Origin: Mycobacterium sp. M26
Lineage (GTDB): Bacteria; Actinomycetota; Actinomycetes; Mycobacteriales; Mycobacteriaceae
Assembly: GCF_001494595.1 (NCBI RefSeq)
Contig: NZ_LN929907.1
Location: 811,468-875,467, forward strand
Direction of reading: 5' to 3'
DNA: 64,000 nt
Part shown: in pieces, positions 24,774 to 33,945 of the stretch
How the letters are laid out: each line of letters begins with the position of its first letter
Position numbering within the stretch: the stretch's first letter is position 1
The notes under the pieces: model-generated
Seen by the model: only the letters and a program-made list of their open reading frames with translations
Told to the model about the DNA's origin: nothing
The model's database searches: none
Program-made: the position numbers and the translations under genes

Positions 24774-25973
24774 ATGGCCAGACGCCCGCTCTCCCTCCGC
24801 GGAATCGCCGCGGTGTCGACCCTGCCGCTTCTGCTCCTGGGTTGTTCCTCCACCGCCACCACCAGCGCTCCGGCCTCTTCGTCGCCGGTCAGCGCGACCT
24901 CGGGCACCGGGGTGGCACCGCTGGTCGGCCCGGTTCCGGCTCCCGCGGCCCCGGCACCACCGGTGTGTGGTGACCCACTGACGATGTCCACCCGCGACAA
25001 GCTCGCGCAGCTGCTCATGGTCGGGGTGCGCAATGCCGCCGACGCCCGTGCCGTGGTGACCAACTACCACGTCGGCGGCATCTTCATCGGCAGCTGGACC
25101 GACCTGTCGATGCTCACCGACGGCTCGCTGCCCGATATCGCGAATGCCGGGCCGCTGCCGCTGGCGGTCAGCGTCGACGAGGAGGGTGGCCGGGTCTCCC
25201 GGCTGACGAGCCTGATCGGGGCGGCACCCTCGGCCCGGGTGCTGGCCCAGACCAAATCCCCCGACGAGGTGTATCAGCTGGCCCTGGACCGCGGTCGCAA
25301 GATGAAGGGCCTCGGGTTCACCATCGATTTCGCGCCGGTGGTCGACGTCTCCAGCGACGCCGACGACACCGTCATCGGCGACCGGTCGTTCTCCAATGAC
25401 CCTGCGGTGGTCACCGCCTACGCCGGCGCCTACGCCCGCGGCCTGCGCGATGCCGGTCTGCTGCCGGTGCTCAAGCACTTCCCGGGTCACGGCCACGGCT
25501 CCGGTGACTCGCACACCGCCGGTGCTGTCACCACGCCGCCGCTGTCGGATCTGCTGACCAACGACCTGATCCCGTACCAGACGCTGACCACCGAGGCGCC
25601 CGTCGCGGTGATGATCGGTCACCTCGAGGTACCCGGGCTGACCGGCGGGGTTCCGGCCAGCCTCAGCCCGGCCGCGGTCGGCCTGTTGCGCAGCGGCGGC
25701 TACGGCGGACCCGGGTTCAACGGCATCGTCTTCACCGACGACCTGTCCAGCATGGCCGCCATCTCGTCGCACTACGGGGTGGCCGAGGCGGTGCTGCGGG
25801 CGTTGCAGGCCGGGGCCGACGTCGGGCTGTGGGTGACCACCGACGAGGTGCCCGCGGTCCTCGACCGCCTCGAGGCGGCCGTCAACGGCGGCGAGCTGTC
25901 GATGCCGGCTGTTGACGCCTCGGTGCAGCGTCTGGCGGGCTTGAAGGGCCCGAGTCCGCGCTGCGGCGGCTAG
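24774..25973 (+). CDS. lpqI: LpqI, GH3 beta-N-acetylglucosaminidase lipoprotein
   Basis: A 399-residue lipoprotein of glycoside hydrolase family 3 (NagZ-like), acting in peptidoglycan recycling by releasing N-acetylglucosamine from muropeptides. The signal peptide ends in the lipobox LLLLGC (Cys25), followed by a Ser/Thr/Pro linker to about residue 60. The catalytic barrel carries SVDEEGGRVSR, the KHFPGHGHGSGDSH His/Asp loop and the nucleophile in FTDDLSSM. It matches Rv0237. The TetR gene follows after 30 bp. Confidence 0.93.
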   Translation: MARRPLSLRGIAAVSTLPLLLLGCSSTATTSAPASSSPVSATSGTGVAPLVGPVPAPAAPAPPVCGDPLTMSTRDKLAQLLMVGVRNAADARAVVTNYHVGGIFIGSWTDLSMLTDGSLPDIANAGPLPLAVSVDEEGGRVSRLTSLIGAAPSARVLAQTKSPDEVYQLALDRGRKMKGLGFTIDFAPVVDVSSDADDTVIGDRSFSNDPAVVTAYAGAYARGLRDAGLLPVLKHFPGHGHGSGDSHTAGAVTTPPLSDLLTNDLIPYQTLTTEAPVAVMIGHLEVPGLTGGVPASLSPAAVGLLRSGGYGGPGFNGIVFTDDLSSMAAISSHYGVAEAVLRALQAGADVGLWVTTDEVPAVLDRLEAAVNGGELSMPAVDASVQRLAGLKGPSPRCGG

Positions 25974-26003
25974 CCTCTTCCTAAGACGGCGAAAGGCGAG
26001 ATC

Positions 26004-26630
26004 ATGGCGGCAGGTGGCACCAAACGGTTGCCGCGTGCCGTGCGTGAGCAGCAGATGCTCGACGCGGCTGTGCAGATGTTCTCGGTCAACGGCTACCACG
26101 AGACGTCGATGGACGTCATCGCCGCCGAAGCGCAGATCTCCAAGCCGATGCTGTACCTCTACTACGGCTCCAAAGAGGAGCTGTTCGGGGCGTGCCTGAG
26201 CCGGGAACTGAGCCGCTTCATCGAGGCGGTGGGTGAGGACATCGACCTCAAGCAGAGCCCGCACGATCTGTTGCGCAGCGTGATCCTGTCGGTGCTGCGG
26301 TACATCGACGCCAATCGGGCGTCGTGGATCGTGCTCTACACCCAGGCCACCAGTTCGCAGGCTTTCGCGCACACCGTGCGCGAAGGCCGCGAGAAGATCA
26401 TCGACATGGTGGCCCGGCTGCTGGAGACCGGTACCCGACATCCCGAGCCGGACACCGACTTCCACATGATGGCCGTGGCCCTGGTGGGTGCGGGTGAGGC
26501 CGTGGCGGCGCGGGTGAGCGCCGGAGACGCCGACGTCGACGAGGCGGCGGCGCTGCTGATCAACCTGTTCTGGCGCGGCCTCAAAGGTGCGCCCTCGGAA
26601 AAGGAAGTCACCCCCGCCAGCTCGCACTGA
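26004..26630 (+). CDS. TetR-family transcriptional regulator (Rv0238-like)
   Basis: A 208-residue TetR regulator. The HTH is MDVIAAEAQISKPMLYLYYG at about residues 36-55, followed by an all-helical C-terminal ligand domain. It lies directly after lpqI and convergent with htdX (3-bp gap), as in M. tuberculosis. Its proximity to the htdX-fabG4/fadA2/fadE5 lipid genes makes it one candidate for the TTAC-N6-GTAA sites found there, but nothing in the sequence proves that. Confidence 0.88.
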   Translation: MAAGGTKRLPRAVREQQMLDAAVQMFSVNGYHETSMDVIAAEAQISKPMLYLYYGSKEELFGACLSRELSRFIEAVGEDIDLKQSPHDLLRSVILSVLRYIDANRASWIVLYTQATSSQAFAHTVREGREKIIDMVARLLETGTRHPEPDTDFHMMAVALVGAGEAVAARVSAGDADVDEAAALLINLFWRGLKGAPSEKEVTPASSH

Positions 26631-26633
26631 CCG

Positions 26634-27488
26634 TTACAGCGAGCGGATCGTCCCGGTCAGGTGCGGGTAGCCCTTGGCGACGTTGCGCAGTGCGATATCC
26701 CAGCCGTCGGCCACTCGATCGACGTAGAGACCGGCGCTGGCCGGCAGTACCACTGGCTTGCCGAACTTGACCGAGTACCGCACCGCGTCCGGAATCTGGC
26801 CTTCGATGTTGGCCAGAACTGCTGCCGCACTGAACATTCCGTGGGCGATGACGGTGGGGAACCCGAACAGCTTGGCTCCGATCGTGTTGGTGTGAATCGG
26901 GTTGTGGTCTCCGCTGACCGAGGCGTACCGGCGAATCTGGCCCGGGGTGATCCGCAGAATCGCATTGGGCGGTGGCAACTTCGGCTGTTTCGGCGGCTCG
27001 GGACGGGCCTCGTCGGACAGGCTGGTGCGTTGCTGGTGCAGGAATGTCGTGACCTGATGCCAGGCCGGCTCATTGCCGACCTTCACCTCGGTGACCAGGT
27101 CCACCAGCAGACCCTTGCGGTGCTCACGCAGGTTCTCGGCATGCACGCTGACACCCACGGTGTCGGTGACCGAGATCGGCCGGTACCGGGTGATGTGGTT
27201 CTCCACATGCACGGCACCCATTGCGGCGAAAGGGAAGTCGAAGGCGGTCACCAGCGACATCACCGTCGGGAAGGTCAGCGCGAACGGGTAGGTCAACGGA
27301 ACCGTGTCGCCGAAGCGCAGACCGGTCACCGCCGCGTACTCGGCCACATTGGAGCGGTCGATGGCCAGTCCGTCGAAACTCAGCGTCCGGGTCGGCAGAC
27401 TGTCGCTGCGCGGGATGAACGGCAGCGACCCCGCCGCCGCCCGCAGCATGTTGCGCAGGCCACTGGGCTGTTCGCTCATCGTCGTCAC
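26634..27488 (-). CDS. htdX: HtdX, (3R)-hydroxyacyl dehydratase / MaoC-like hydratase
   Basis: A 284-residue double-hotdog protein. The C-terminal hotdog has the hydratase-2 motif [12 protein letters not shown] with catalytic Asp and His, then [10 protein letters not shown]. The N-terminal hotdog is degenerate. It dehydrates (3R)-hydroxyacyl thioesters in fatty-acid metabolism and corresponds to Rv0241c. The start is a GTG overlapping the fabG4 stop in GTGA; an ATG at codon 4 (27479) is an alternative. Paired with FabG4, it provides consecutive reduction and dehydration steps. Confidence 0.92.
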   Translation of the reverse strand: MTTMSEQPSGLRNMLRAAAGSLPFIPRSDSLPTRTLSFDGLAIDRSNVAEYAAVTGLRFGDTVPLTYPFALTFPTVMSLVTAFDFPFAAMGAVHVENHITRYRPISVTDTVGVSVHAENLREHRKGLLVDLVTEVKVGNEPAWHQVTTFLHQQRTSLSDEARPEPPKQPKLPPPNAILRITPGQIRRYASVSGDHNPIHTNTIGAKLFGFPTVIAHGMFSAAAVLANIEGQIPDAVRYSVKFGKPVVLPASAGLYVDRVADGWDIALRNVAKGYPHLTGTIRSL

Positions 27489-28837
27489 GCCCCCAGCATG
27501 GCCTGGCCGCAGACCCGGATCACGTTGCCCGTCACCGCATTCGATGCCGGGCTGGCGAAGTAGGCGATGGTCTCGGCGACATCGACCGGCTTGCCGCCCT
27601 GAGACAACGAGTTGAGCCGGCGGCCCACCTCGCGGGTGGCCAGCGGGATCGCCGCCGTCATCGCGGTCTCGATGAAGCCCGGCGCCACGGCATTGATCGT
27701 GATGCCCTTCTCGGCGTACGCCGGTGCCAGGGCCTGCGTGATACCGATCATGCCGGCCTTGGTGGTGGCGTAGTTGGTCTGGCCGCGGTTGCCGGCGATA
27801 CCGGCCATCGACGACAGCCCGATGATCCGGCCGCCCTCGCCGATGCTGCCGTTATCCACCAATCCTTCGGTCAGGCGTTGCGGGGCAAGGAGATTCACGG
27901 CGATCACGGCATCCCAGCGGGCGTCGTCCATATTGGCCAGCAACTTGTCCCGGGTGATCCCGGCGTTGTTCACCAGGATGTCGGCATGGCCGTCATAGTG
28001 CTCGCGCAGATGCTCGGTGATCTTCTGCACGGCATCCTCGGCGGTGACATCGAGCGGCAGTGCGGTCCCGCCGACCTTGGCGGCGGTCTCGGTCAGCGCG
28101 TCGTGCGCCTGCTCGACGTCGATCGCCACCACCTTGGCGCCGTCCCGGGCGAATACCTCGGCGATGGTGGCGCCGATACCGCGGGCCGCGCCGGTCACGA
28201 TGGCGACCTTGCCGGCCAGGGGCTTGTCCCAGTCCGCGGGCGGTGTCGAGTCGGCCGCCCCGACGTAGAACACCTGTCCGTCGACGTAGGCGGACTTGCC
28301 CGACAGGACGAACCGCATCGTCGACTCCAGGCCGGTGGCAGCGGGTTTGGCGGCGGGGGACAGGTACACGAGAGTCGCGGTGGCGCCGCGGCGGAGCTCC
28401 TTGCCCAGCGAGCGGGTGAAGCCTTCCAGCGCGCGCTGGCAGATGCGCTCGTCGACGCTGCCGGTCTCATCGGGGGTGGTGCCGATGACGACCACCCGGC
28501 CCGACGGTCCGAGATTGCGCAGCAGCGGGGTGAAGAACTCGTAGAGCCCGCGCAATGCGGATGGGTCGGTGATGCCGGTGGCGTCGTAGACCAGACCGCC
28601 GAACGAGTCGGCCCAGCGACCGCCGAGGTTGTCGGCCACCAGGTTGTAGTCCTCGGCCAGTGCGGCCCGCAGCGGTTCCACGACACGACCCTCGCCGCCG
28701 ATCAGCAGCGAGCCCGCCAGCGGCGGCTCGCCCGGCCGGTAGCGACGCAGGTTCTCGGCCTGCGGGACGCCGAGCTGCTTGGCCAGGAACGATCCGGGGG
28801 CGGAGTTGAGGACTTGCGAGAACAGGTCGGTAGCCAC
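27485..28837 (-). CDS. fabG4: FabG4, high-molecular-weight 3-oxoacyl reductase
   Basis: A 450-residue NADH-type ketoacyl reductase. The N-terminal about 200 residues are a flavodoxin-like degenerate Rossmann domain, the hallmark of HMW FabGs. The C-terminal SDR domain has [27 protein letters not shown], the Ser in GLSSMAG and catalytic Tyr-Lys in NYATTKAG. It matches Rv0242c. It is divergent from fadA2 across a 120-bp promoter with a perfect 16-bp palindrome. Upstream partner of htdX with overlapping ends. Confidence 0.95.
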   Translation of the reverse strand: MATDLFSQVLNSAPGSFLAKQLGVPQAENLRRYRPGEPPLAGSLLIGGEGRVVEPLRAALAEDYNLVADNLGGRWADSFGGLVYDATGITDPSALRGLYEFFTPLLRNLGPSGRVVVIGTTPDETGSVDERICQRALEGFTRSLGKELRRGATATLVYLSPAAKPAATGLESTMRFVLSGKSAYVDGQVFYVGAADSTPPADWDKPLAGKVAIVTGAARGIGATIAEVFARDGAKVVAIDVEQAHDALTETAAKVGGTALPLDVTAEDAVQKITEHLREHYDGHADILVNNAGITRDKLLANMDDARWDAVIAVNLLAPQRLTEGLVDNGSIGEGGRIIGLSSMAGIAGNRGQTNYATTKAGMIGITQALAPAYAEKGITINAVAPGFIETAMTAAIPLATREVGRRLNSLSQGGKPVDVAETIAYFASPASNAVTGNVIRVCGQAMLGA

Positions 28838-28881
28838 GAATCTGCCTTTCGCGTTTGCGGAGCGGGTGGACCGGGAACGAA

Positions 28882-28897
28882 CTTACTCTAGAGTAAG
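28882..28897. promoter_or_regulatory. 16-bp perfect palindrome, operator in fabG4/fadA2 divergent promoter
   Basis: CTTACTCTAGAGTAAG is a perfect palindrome midway between the fabG4 ATG (28837) and the fadA2 GTG (28958). It contains TTAC-TCTAGA-GTAA. The same half-sites and spacing recur upstream of fadE5 (TTAC-CCACCA-GTAA), indicating one regulator for the three lipid genes. TetR-type dimer sites have this form. Confidence 0.6.
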
Positions 28898-28957
28898 AAC
28901 GGTGGGTACTATGGGTCCGGATACCCACCTCGAACCCACGACACAGCGGAGATTCCT

Positions 28958-30259
28958 GTGGCTATGAGTCAGAAACCTCGCCGCGTTGCCGTCCTCGGCG
29001 GCAATCGCATTCCGTTCGCCCGGTCCGACGGCGCCTACGCCGAAGCGTCGAACCAGGACATGTTCACCGCCGCGCTCGACGGCCTGGTGGACCGATTCGG
29101 TCTTGCCGGTGAACAACTCGGCGCTGTCATCGGTGGCGCGGTCCTCAAGCACAGTCGCGACTTCAATCTGATGCGCGAGAGCGTGCTGGGCAGCGCGCTG
29201 TCGCCCTATACCCCGGCCATCGATCTGCAACAGGCGTGTGGCACCGGTCTGCAGGCGGCCATTGCGGCAGCGGACGGCATCGCCGCCGGGCGGTACGAAT
29301 CGGCTGTCGCCGGCGGGGTCGACACCACGTCGGATGCGCCAATTGGCTTGGGCGACAATTTACGTCGCACCCTGCTCGGGCTGCGCCGGTCGAAGTCCAA
29401 CGTCGACCGGCTCAAGCTGGTCGGCAAGCTTCCGGCTGCGCTCGGCGTGGAGATCCCCACCAACGGCGAACCGCGCACCGGTTTGTCGATGGGCGACCAC
29501 GCCGCCATCACCGCCAAGCAGATGGGCATCAAGCGGGTCGACCAGGACGAACTGGCCGCCGCCAGCCACCGCAACATGGCGGCCGCCTATGACCGCGGTT
29601 TCTTCGACGATCTCGTCACACCGTTCCTGGGTCTCTACCGCGACAACAACCTTCGCGCCGACTCCAGTGCCGAGAAGCTGGCCACGCTCAAGCCTGTCTT
29701 CGGGGTGCGCAACGGCGACGCGACGATGACGGCAGGCAACTCCACCCCGCTGACCGACGGCGCCTCGGTGGCGCTACTCGCCAGTGAGGAGTGGGCAGAA
29801 TCACATTCGCTGACCCCGCTGGCCTACTTCGTCGATTCCGAGACCGCAGCGGTGGATTACGTCAACGGCGCTGATGGCCTGCTGATGGCGCCCACGTACG
29901 CCGTGCCGCGCCTGCTCGCCCGTAATGGACTGGGCCTGGGCGACTTCGACTTCTACGAGATCCACGAGGCGTTCGCCTCGGTGGTGCTGGCTCACCTGCA
30001 GGCCTGGGAGTCCGAGGAGTACTGCAAGGAACGGCTGGGCCTGGACGCCGCGCTGGGCACCATCGACCGCTCCAAGCTCAATGTGAACGGATCCTCACTG
30101 GCCGCAGGGCATCCGTTCGCGGCCACCGGTGGTCGAATCGTTGCCCAGTTGGCCAAGCAGTTGGCCGAGAAGAAGGCGCAGACCGGTCAGCCGGTGCGCG
30201 GTCTGATCTCCATTTGTGCTGCTGGCGGGCAGGGTGTGACCGCGATCCTGGAGGCGTAG
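28958..30259 (+). CDS. fadA2: FadA2, acetyl-CoA acetyltransferase (thiolase)
   Basis: A 433-residue thiolase, cleaving or condensing 3-ketoacyl-CoA and acetyl-CoA. The acyl-enzyme Cys94 lies in QQACGTGLQAA; the C-terminal motifs GHPFAATGGR and SICAAGGQG hold the catalytic His and second Cys. It matches Rv0243. The GTG at 28958 is preferred because GGAG lies 6 bases upstream; ATG 28964 is close behind. Two hairpins follow the stop, one with a T-run. Confidence 0.95.
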   Translation: MAMSQKPRRVAVLGGNRIPFARSDGAYAEASNQDMFTAALDGLVDRFGLAGEQLGAVIGGAVLKHSRDFNLMRESVLGSALSPYTPAIDLQQACGTGLQAAIAAADGIAAGRYESAVAGGVDTTSDAPIGLGDNLRRTLLGLRRSKSNVDRLKLVGKLPAALGVEIPTNGEPRTGLSMGDHAAITAKQMGIKRVDQDELAAASHRNMAAAYDRGFFDDLVTPFLGLYRDNNLRADSSAEKLATLKPVFGVRNGDATMTAGNSTPLTDGASVALLASEEWAESHSLTPLAYFVDSETAAVDYVNGADGLLMAPTYAVPRLLARNGLGLGDFDFYEIHEAFASVVLAHLQAWESEEYCKERLGLDAALGTIDRSKLNVNGSSLAAGHPFAATGGRIVAQLAKQLAEKKAQTGQPVRGLISICAAGGQGVTAILEA

Positions 30260-30328
30260 AAAAATGTTGAAAAAAAGTTGGCGGAGTTTGTAACGCCCCG
30301 TCTCGGGTACCCGATGTACCGGATAGCT

Positions 30329-30368
30329 CCGTGTTGCCGTCTGACCCCCCGACCCGACGGCAACACGG
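30329..30368 (+). terminator. hairpin after fadA2
   Basis: CCGTGTTGCCGTC (30329-30341) pairs perfectly with GACGGCAACACGG (30356-30368) around a 14-base loop. The 13-bp GC-rich stem lies 69 bp after the fadA2 stop. It lacks a strong T-run directly after it, so it may act with the second hairpin downstream. Confidence 0.65.
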
Positions 30369-30408
30369 GGCATCCTCTTTATCCGGGCCTTTATTGACAC
30401 GGATGAAG

Positions 30409-30454
30409 GACCGCCGCTGGAGAGAGGGGAGTCCAGCGGCGGTCATTATTTTTT
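30409..30454. terminator. hairpin plus T-run between convergent fadA2 and hydrolase genes
   Basis: GACCGCCGCTGG (30409-30420) pairs perfectly with CCAGCGGCGGTC (30433-30444) and is followed on the plus strand by ATTATTTTTT. This is a textbook intrinsic terminator for fadA2. The T-run includes the TAA stop of the convergent hydrolase, whose transcript would also fold the same stem just after its stop. Confidence 0.8.
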
Positions 30455-31681
30455 GTCGACGAGACCCGACTGAACCAGTGCGGCATCCACGAATCGCTGC
30501 ACCGGCCGAGCCTGGAAGAATCCCGTGTGCCCGCCGTGGTACCAACCGATGTCGGGCCGTCCCCAGTGTTCCCACAGCTGCAGCACCTGCTCGCGCGGAT
30601 GCACGATCCGGTCGGCGACACCCGCGTAGATGAATCGACCTGCCGGAGCCACCTTCGGCTCCAGCGACAGTGGCGAGATCATCCGGCCGATCGGCGCCGC
30701 CAGCTCCAGGGTCCTGCGTCGCGGATCGTTCTTGTCCAGGCCGGCATGGCGGCCCAGGATCTCCACCAGGTTGGACGGAGGCACCCCGAGGATGGCGCAG
30801 GACAACCCGTCCTCGAGGCTGGCCACGAGGGCGGCGATGTAGCCGCCCAGCGAGATGCTGTTGAGCCCGATCTGGGCATCGGGCTGCTGGGCGCGAATCC
30901 AGGCGATGACCCGTCGTACATCCCACACCGCCTGCGCGGTCGCGTGGACGTCATCCATCACATCCTCACCCGGATAGACAGCGTTCTTGGGCAGGCCCTT
31001 GGCCCGTGGCCCGTGCATCGGCAGTACCGGCAACACCACGTTGAGGCCGAAGTCCTCGTGCAGGTGCCAGGCCCGGAACAGGGTCAGGTCGAGCCCCACC
31101 CGGCCCATCTCGGTGCCGTGTACGCACACCAGCCACGGCCGCGGCTCGGGATGGCGCAGCATCAGCGCGTACTCGCGGTGATTCCCGCGGTAGCTCAGCC
31201 AGCGCTCGCGGCCCGGCTCCTTCGGATAGGGCTGGTAGCCGCTCGTGAACGACAGCCGCTCGTGGGTGCGATTGCGGTTGGTGAATGACCGGATCGACAC
31301 ATCGGTGGGGGCCGGCGGCGCGGCGAAAAACTTCGCTGGTTTGGCCAGCCAGCCCTTCTTGTCGTAGAGCGAGACAGCGTCGGCCACCTCGGCGTTGATT
31401 CGCTCGTAGACCGTGGCGTCGCTCAGCGGACGACGCAAGCGCAACCCGACGAGCACGATCTCGTCGCGCAGGGCGTGGGTGGCCAAGGACAGGGTCGGAC
31501 GAGCCACCGGTAACTCGCCGCGCCCACCGTCGAGATAGGCACCCCAGGAACGCGCGTAGTAGCTGCCCGCCTTTGTGAAGGGCCCGACGATCGTCGCCAG
31601 GGGACCACTCGAGGACGGTTTATCGGCGTCCGGGCGGGGGGCACTCGGTACAGCATCTTTGCTGTTATCGGGCGTTGCCAT
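30446..31681 (-). CDS. alpha/beta hydrolase (prolyl-oligopeptidase/dienelactone-hydrolase-like)
   Basis: A 411-residue serine hydrolase. The oxyanion and strand region PWLVCVHGTEMGR, the nucleophile elbow LNSISLGGY (SxSxG rather than GxSxG), the Asp in YAGVADRIVHP and the His in WYHGGHTGFF complete the catalytic triad. The N-terminal about 130 residues are an extra helical cap. ATG 31681 is chosen; a GTG 11 codons earlier (31714) is possible. Substrate unknown. It is convergent with fadA2 and divergent from the PE-PPE-domain genes. Confidence 0.82.
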   Translation of the reverse strand: MATPDNSKDAVPSAPRPDADKPSSSGPLATIVGPFTKAGSYYARSWGAYLDGGRGELPVARPTLSLATHALRDEIVLVGLRLRRPLSDATVYERINAEVADAVSLYDKKGWLAKPAKFFAAPPAPTDVSIRSFTNRNRTHERLSFTSGYQPYPKEPGRERWLSYRGNHREYALMLRHPEPRPWLVCVHGTEMGRVGLDLTLFRAWHLHEDFGLNVVLPVLPMHGPRAKGLPKNAVYPGEDVMDDVHATAQAVWDVRRVIAWIRAQQPDAQIGLNSISLGGYIAALVASLEDGLSCAILGVPPSNLVEILGRHAGLDKNDPRRRTLELAAPIGRMISPLSLEPKVAPAGRFIYAGVADRIVHPREQVLQLWEHWGRPDIGWYHGGHTGFFQARPVQRFVDAALVQSGLVDKK

Positions 31682-31788
31682 ACCGTTGAACCTATCTGAT
31701 GCTTGCCCGCGCACCAGAGGCCAAGGTCCCGATTACAGTCCCTGTGCGTCGCGGTTGCGTAGTTTGCTGAACCAATTAGTCTGCCTAC

Positions 31789-32817
31789 ATGGGTCGGGAC
31801 CCCGTCCCGCTTCGTCGCGCTTCCCCGCGACGGGCGGGGGGCATTGTGTGCATGGTGGTGGCGTTCGCCGTCGCGCTGGGAGCGCCGGTGAATGCGTCCA
31901 GTGTGCTGTGGGTTCCCGGGACCAGTGGCTCGCTCGGTGCGGTGCTCTCGCAGATCTTCACGATCGACGCGCCTTTGCTGGGCGGGGCCTACGAGGACGA
32001 CACGATCACCACCGTCGAGTACCCGTCGGCTATCTGGCCGATCACGGGCGTACTGGATCCGACTCTGGGGATCTCGGTGACCGACGGGGTGGCCAACCTG
32101 GAGGCGGCCGTGACCGCGCTCGCCACGGCTTCGGGGTCACTGGTGGTCATCGGGGTGTCCCAGGGCGCAATGGTGGTCCAGCAGGCCGCCGCCGCCATGA
32201 ATGCCGATCTCAGCGTGTCCTCGGACACCACGTTCGTCCTGATCGCCGATCCCAACTTCGGGTTGTTCGCCAACCTGCACGGTGTCTACATCCCGATCCT
32301 GGACTACAGCCCCATCGATATGCCCGAGACCCGGTTCAACATCGTCGTGGTGGTCAACCAGTACGACGGCTTCGCTCAACCCATCACCCAGCCGTGGAAC
32401 CTGCTGACGGTCATCAACGCCCTGATGGGGATCTACTACGTCCACGCGCTCGCGCATACGACGGATCTGTCGACGGTGCCCGCGGAGAACATCACCACCA
32501 CCACGAACAGCCAGGGCGGGACCACCACGGTCTACTACGTGCCCACCGAAAAGCTGCCGCTGACAATGCCGTTGCGTGACTTGGGGGTTCCCGACGACAT
32601 CGTCGACGCGATCGACGCACAGCTGCGCCCGATCATCGACCAGGGCTATGAGCCGGTGCCGGCGACCCGCCCCGCGGCATCGGTGTCGGCGACCGCGTCG
32701 CTGGCGTTGCACACCGGTTCGACGGGTCGCAAGCGCTCGACCACCAAGTCGGCCACCAAGGCTGGCGGGTCCGCCGCCTCCACCAAGTCGACCGGCGGTT
32801 CGAAACGTCAGCGCTAG
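31789..32817 (+). CDS. secreted PE-PPE-domain serine esterase, copy 1
   Basis: A 342-residue exported alpha/beta hydrolase of the PE-PPE domain type without a PE or PPE N-terminus. A basic N-terminus and signal helix (GGIVCMVVAFAVALGAPVNA) lead to the mature start SSVLWVPGT. The nucleophile elbow is IGVSQGAMVV; Asp/His candidates lie in NQYDGFAQP and VHALAHTTDL. The last about 45 residues are a Lys/Ser/Thr-rich basic tail. Relatives hydrolyse short- to medium-chain esters at the cell surface. A second paralogue follows 86 bp downstream. Confidence 0.85.
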   Translation: MGRDPVPLRRASPRRAGGIVCMVVAFAVALGAPVNASSVLWVPGTSGSLGAVLSQIFTIDAPLLGGAYEDDTITTVEYPSAIWPITGVLDPTLGISVTDGVANLEAAVTALATASGSLVVIGVSQGAMVVQQAAAAMNADLSVSSDTTFVLIADPNFGLFANLHGVYIPILDYSPIDMPETRFNIVVVVNQYDGFAQPITQPWNLLTVINALMGIYYVHALAHTTDLSTVPAENITTTTNSQGGTTTVYYVPTEKLPLTMPLRDLGVPDDIVDAIDAQLRPIIDQGYEPVPATRPAASVSATASLALHTGSTGRKRSTTKSATKAGGSAASTKSTGGSKRQR

Positions 32818-32903
32818 CCGCGTGGCGGGACCAAGGTCCCCACTCGGTCCCGGATTACGTCAAGCCACGCGTGGTTCTCCCGTCGGTGCGTAGTGTTCGG
32901 CAC

Positions 32904-33878
32904 ATGGCGCGCGGAGCCAGATCCCATCGGCGCAGGAGCGCACTCATTCCGCTTCTCGTGACGATCGCGATCCTGCTGGCGGCGCCTGCCGATGCGGCCA
33001 CCGTGCTGTGGGTCGGCGGAACGGTGTGCCTCGCCTACTGTGACCTGATCCCCAGCGGACCGATGACATCAGACCAGTTGCTGGCCGGCCGCTACGCCGG
33101 TGCCCCCCTCATCAACGTCGACTACCCGGCCTCGATCGGCCCATTCAGTGGCCCGCTCGACCCCACCCTGGGAGATTCGATCGAGATCGGAACTGCGAGG
33201 CTGAAAGCGTTGGCGCACAACGTCGATGGCCCCATCGTCGTCGCGGGTACCTCGCAGGGAGCGATGGTGGTCCAGCGCGCCGCCGCCGATCTGAACGACG
33301 ATCCGACGATTCCGTCGGACACCACGTTCATCCTCATCGCCGACCCCAACCTCGGCCTGCTGCGAACCTGGCCCGGCGTATACGTTCCGGTGCTCGACTA
33401 CACGCCCGCGCCGATGCCGCAGACTCGGTTCCGCACCGTCGTCGTCATCAACCAGTACGACCCCTTCGCCGATCCGATCCAGCGGCCATGGAATCTGCTG
33501 ACCGATCTGAACGCCGTCATGGCGGTCCTATCGGTACACGTACGCGCCCAGGACTCCGACCTGTCAACGGTTCCGGAGCAGAACATCACCACGACGACGA
33601 ACAGCATGGGCGGCACGACGTCCACCTACCGCGTTCCGACCGCGCAGTTGCCGCTGACCATGCCGCTACGGCAGCTCGGGGTACCCGACGATGTCGTCGA
33701 CCGGATCGACGTGTCACTGCGGCCGGTCATCGACGAGGGGTACCTCGCTGTGCGGCCCAAGAGTCCGGTAGTTCGCGCGCACGGCAACGGGATTCGCGGC
33801 AAGCCAGCGACTGTGACAGCCGACCGACATGCGTCAGGCGCGTCGAAAGCGGCAGGCTCCTCGGCGCGTCGGCACTGA
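32904..33878 (+). CDS. secreted PE-PPE-domain serine esterase, copy 2
   Basis: A 324-residue paralogue of the preceding gene. It has a signal peptide (SALIPLLVTIAILLAAPADA), the mature ATVLWVGGT, the nucleophile elbow AGTSQGAMVV, NQYDPFADP and SVHVRAQDSDL. An extra VCLAYCDL segment near residue 45 adds two cysteines that may form a disulfide. The basic tail is shorter. ATG 32904 is chosen over an upstream GTG because the signal peptide is complete from it. Tandem duplication of the esterase is evident. Confidence 0.85.
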   Translation: MARGARSHRRRSALIPLLVTIAILLAAPADAATVLWVGGTVCLAYCDLIPSGPMTSDQLLAGRYAGAPLINVDYPASIGPFSGPLDPTLGDSIEIGTARLKALAHNVDGPIVVAGTSQGAMVVQRAAADLNDDPTIPSDTTFILIADPNLGLLRTWPGVYVPVLDYTPAPMPQTRFRTVVVINQYDPFADPIQRPWNLLTDLNAVMAVLSVHVRAQDSDLSTVPEQNITTTTNSMGGTTSTYRVPTAQLPLTMPLRQLGVPDDVVDRIDVSLRPVIDEGYLAVRPKSPVVRAHGNGIRGKPATVTADRHASGASKAAGSSARRH

Positions 33879-33890
33879 CCCGGTAAGCAC

Positions 33891-33922
33891 ACGGCCCCGG
33901 GACCGAAAGGTCCTGGGGCCGT
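33891..33922. terminator. bidirectional hairpin with GAAA tetraloop
   Basis: ACGGCCCCGGGACC-GAAA-GGTCCTGGGGCCGT: a 14-bp stem with one G-T pair and a GNRA loop, between the converging esterase and fadE5 genes. Only a short T-rich stretch follows on either side. Confidence 0.7.
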
Positions 33923-33945
33923 GTGGTTTCGCGTGTTCAGACGGC

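Noticed and set aside
30260..30328. A-rich run (AAAAATGTTGAAAAAAAGTTGG) after fadA2 as a short gene or small RNA start
   Set aside because: No sensible frame follows and the hairpins downstream account for the region. A small RNA cannot be excluded but has no support.
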